Assembly (NCBI GenBank): GCA_030425945.1
Contig: JAUHZL010000192.1
Span: forward strand, 1-6,054
Reading direction: 5' to 3'
DNA length: 6,054 bases
Source: Alphaproteobacteria bacterium
Lineage (GTDB): Bacteria > Pseudomonadota > Alphaproteobacteria > Rhodobacterales > Rhodobacteraceae
This document shows, one piece after another, positions 5,843 to 6,054 of this stretch. The position numbers and the translations under genes are program-made. Numbering within the stretch: the stretch's first letter is position 1; each line of letters begins with the position of its first letter. The notes under the pieces are model-generated. The model did not search any database. It was given only the letters and a program-made list of their open reading frames with translations, and was not told the origin of the DNA.

Positions 5843-6054
5843 TCACGCGGCGAGCCGGTCGAGCAGGCGGCGCATGAACGCCTCGCCCGCCTCGAACTGC
5901 GCCACGGTGATGTATTCGTCGGGCTGGTGCGCCTGCGCGATGTCGCCGGGGCCGCAGACCACGGCGGAATAGCCCTCGCGCTGGAACTGCCCGGCCTCGG
6001 TGCCGTAGCTGACGACATGGGTGCCGTTGTCGCCGGTGATCGCGCGCGCCAGCG
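5843..6054 (-). CDS. argE: Acetylornithine deacetylase-like M20 hydrolase, C-terminal fragment (cut by window edge)
   Basis: The last 69 codons and the TGA stop (5843-5845) are visible; the gene continues past the window end. The segment VVSYGTEAGQFQ (13-24 of the visible part), VVCGPGDIAQAHQPDEY (31-47) and the closing helix FEAGEAFMRRLLDRL match the C-terminus of ArgE-type M20A deacetylases. The GTEA glutamate and the AHQPDE histidine are the C-terminal active-site and metal-site landmarks. ArgE hydrolyses N2-acetyl-L-ornithine to ornithine and acetate. In Rhodobacterales, which often use the ArgJ transacetylase route, such a gene may instead be a catabolic N-acyl amino acid deacylase. It is the first visible gene of the minus-strand run, 10 bp before the SnoaL-like gene. 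The fragment has no suitable start in view, as expected for a cut gene. Confidence 0.85.
   Translation of the reverse strand, partial: LARAITGDNGTHVVSYGTEAGQFQREGYSAVVCGPGDIAQAHQPDEYITVAQFEAGEAFMRRLLDRLAA

Overview
The window looks like a chromosomal segment of a high-GC alphaproteobacterium, most likely in the Rhodobacterales/Rhodobacteraceae. The grounds are strong G/C bias at third codon positions, the style of the MoaA and M20 hydrolase proteins, tightly packed co-directional genes, and a short CTCC-GGCG-GGAG intergenic motif that I associate with that group. The taxonomic call rests on recognition, not on a search.

Layout: a single plus-strand gene, moaA (80-1102, molybdenum cofactor biosynthesis), converges on a run of six minus-strand genes that fills the rest of the window. 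Between them is a 253-bp spacer (1103-1355). It holds candidate terminator hairpins, an 11-bp periodic array, a duplicated 16-bp hairpin-forming repeat and the CTCC-GGCG-GGAG element. In transcription order the minus-strand genes are the 3' end of an argE-like deacetylase (5843 to the window edge), a SnoaL/NTF2-like small protein (5455-5832), two tandem paralogous M20 amidohydrolases (4277-5440 and 3091-4254), a fusion of an antibiotic-biosynthesis-monooxygenase-type domain with a cupin (2399-3079), and an Ldh2/AllD/DpkA-type NAD(P)H oxidoreductase (1356-2396). Gaps are 10, 14, 22, 11 and 2 bp, so this is very probably one operon that starts outside the window.

Three metal-dependent deacylases with an Ldh2-type dehydrogenase suggest a catabolic or salvage unit that removes acyl groups from N-acylated amino acids (or opine-like or imino-acid relatives) and processes the released keto, hydroxy or imino acid. 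The two small accessory proteins have no assignable substrate. No transporter or regulator lies inside the window, so the substrate cannot be fixed.

The most notable observations are the mosaic divergence of the two tandem M20 genes, with a 101-bp exact DNA match inside otherwise diverged copies (suggesting recent gene conversion), the ABM-cupin fusion, the 11-bp-phased array, and a moaA start that looks leaderless. I found no clear sign of a mobile element, CRISPR array, tRNA or rRNA.
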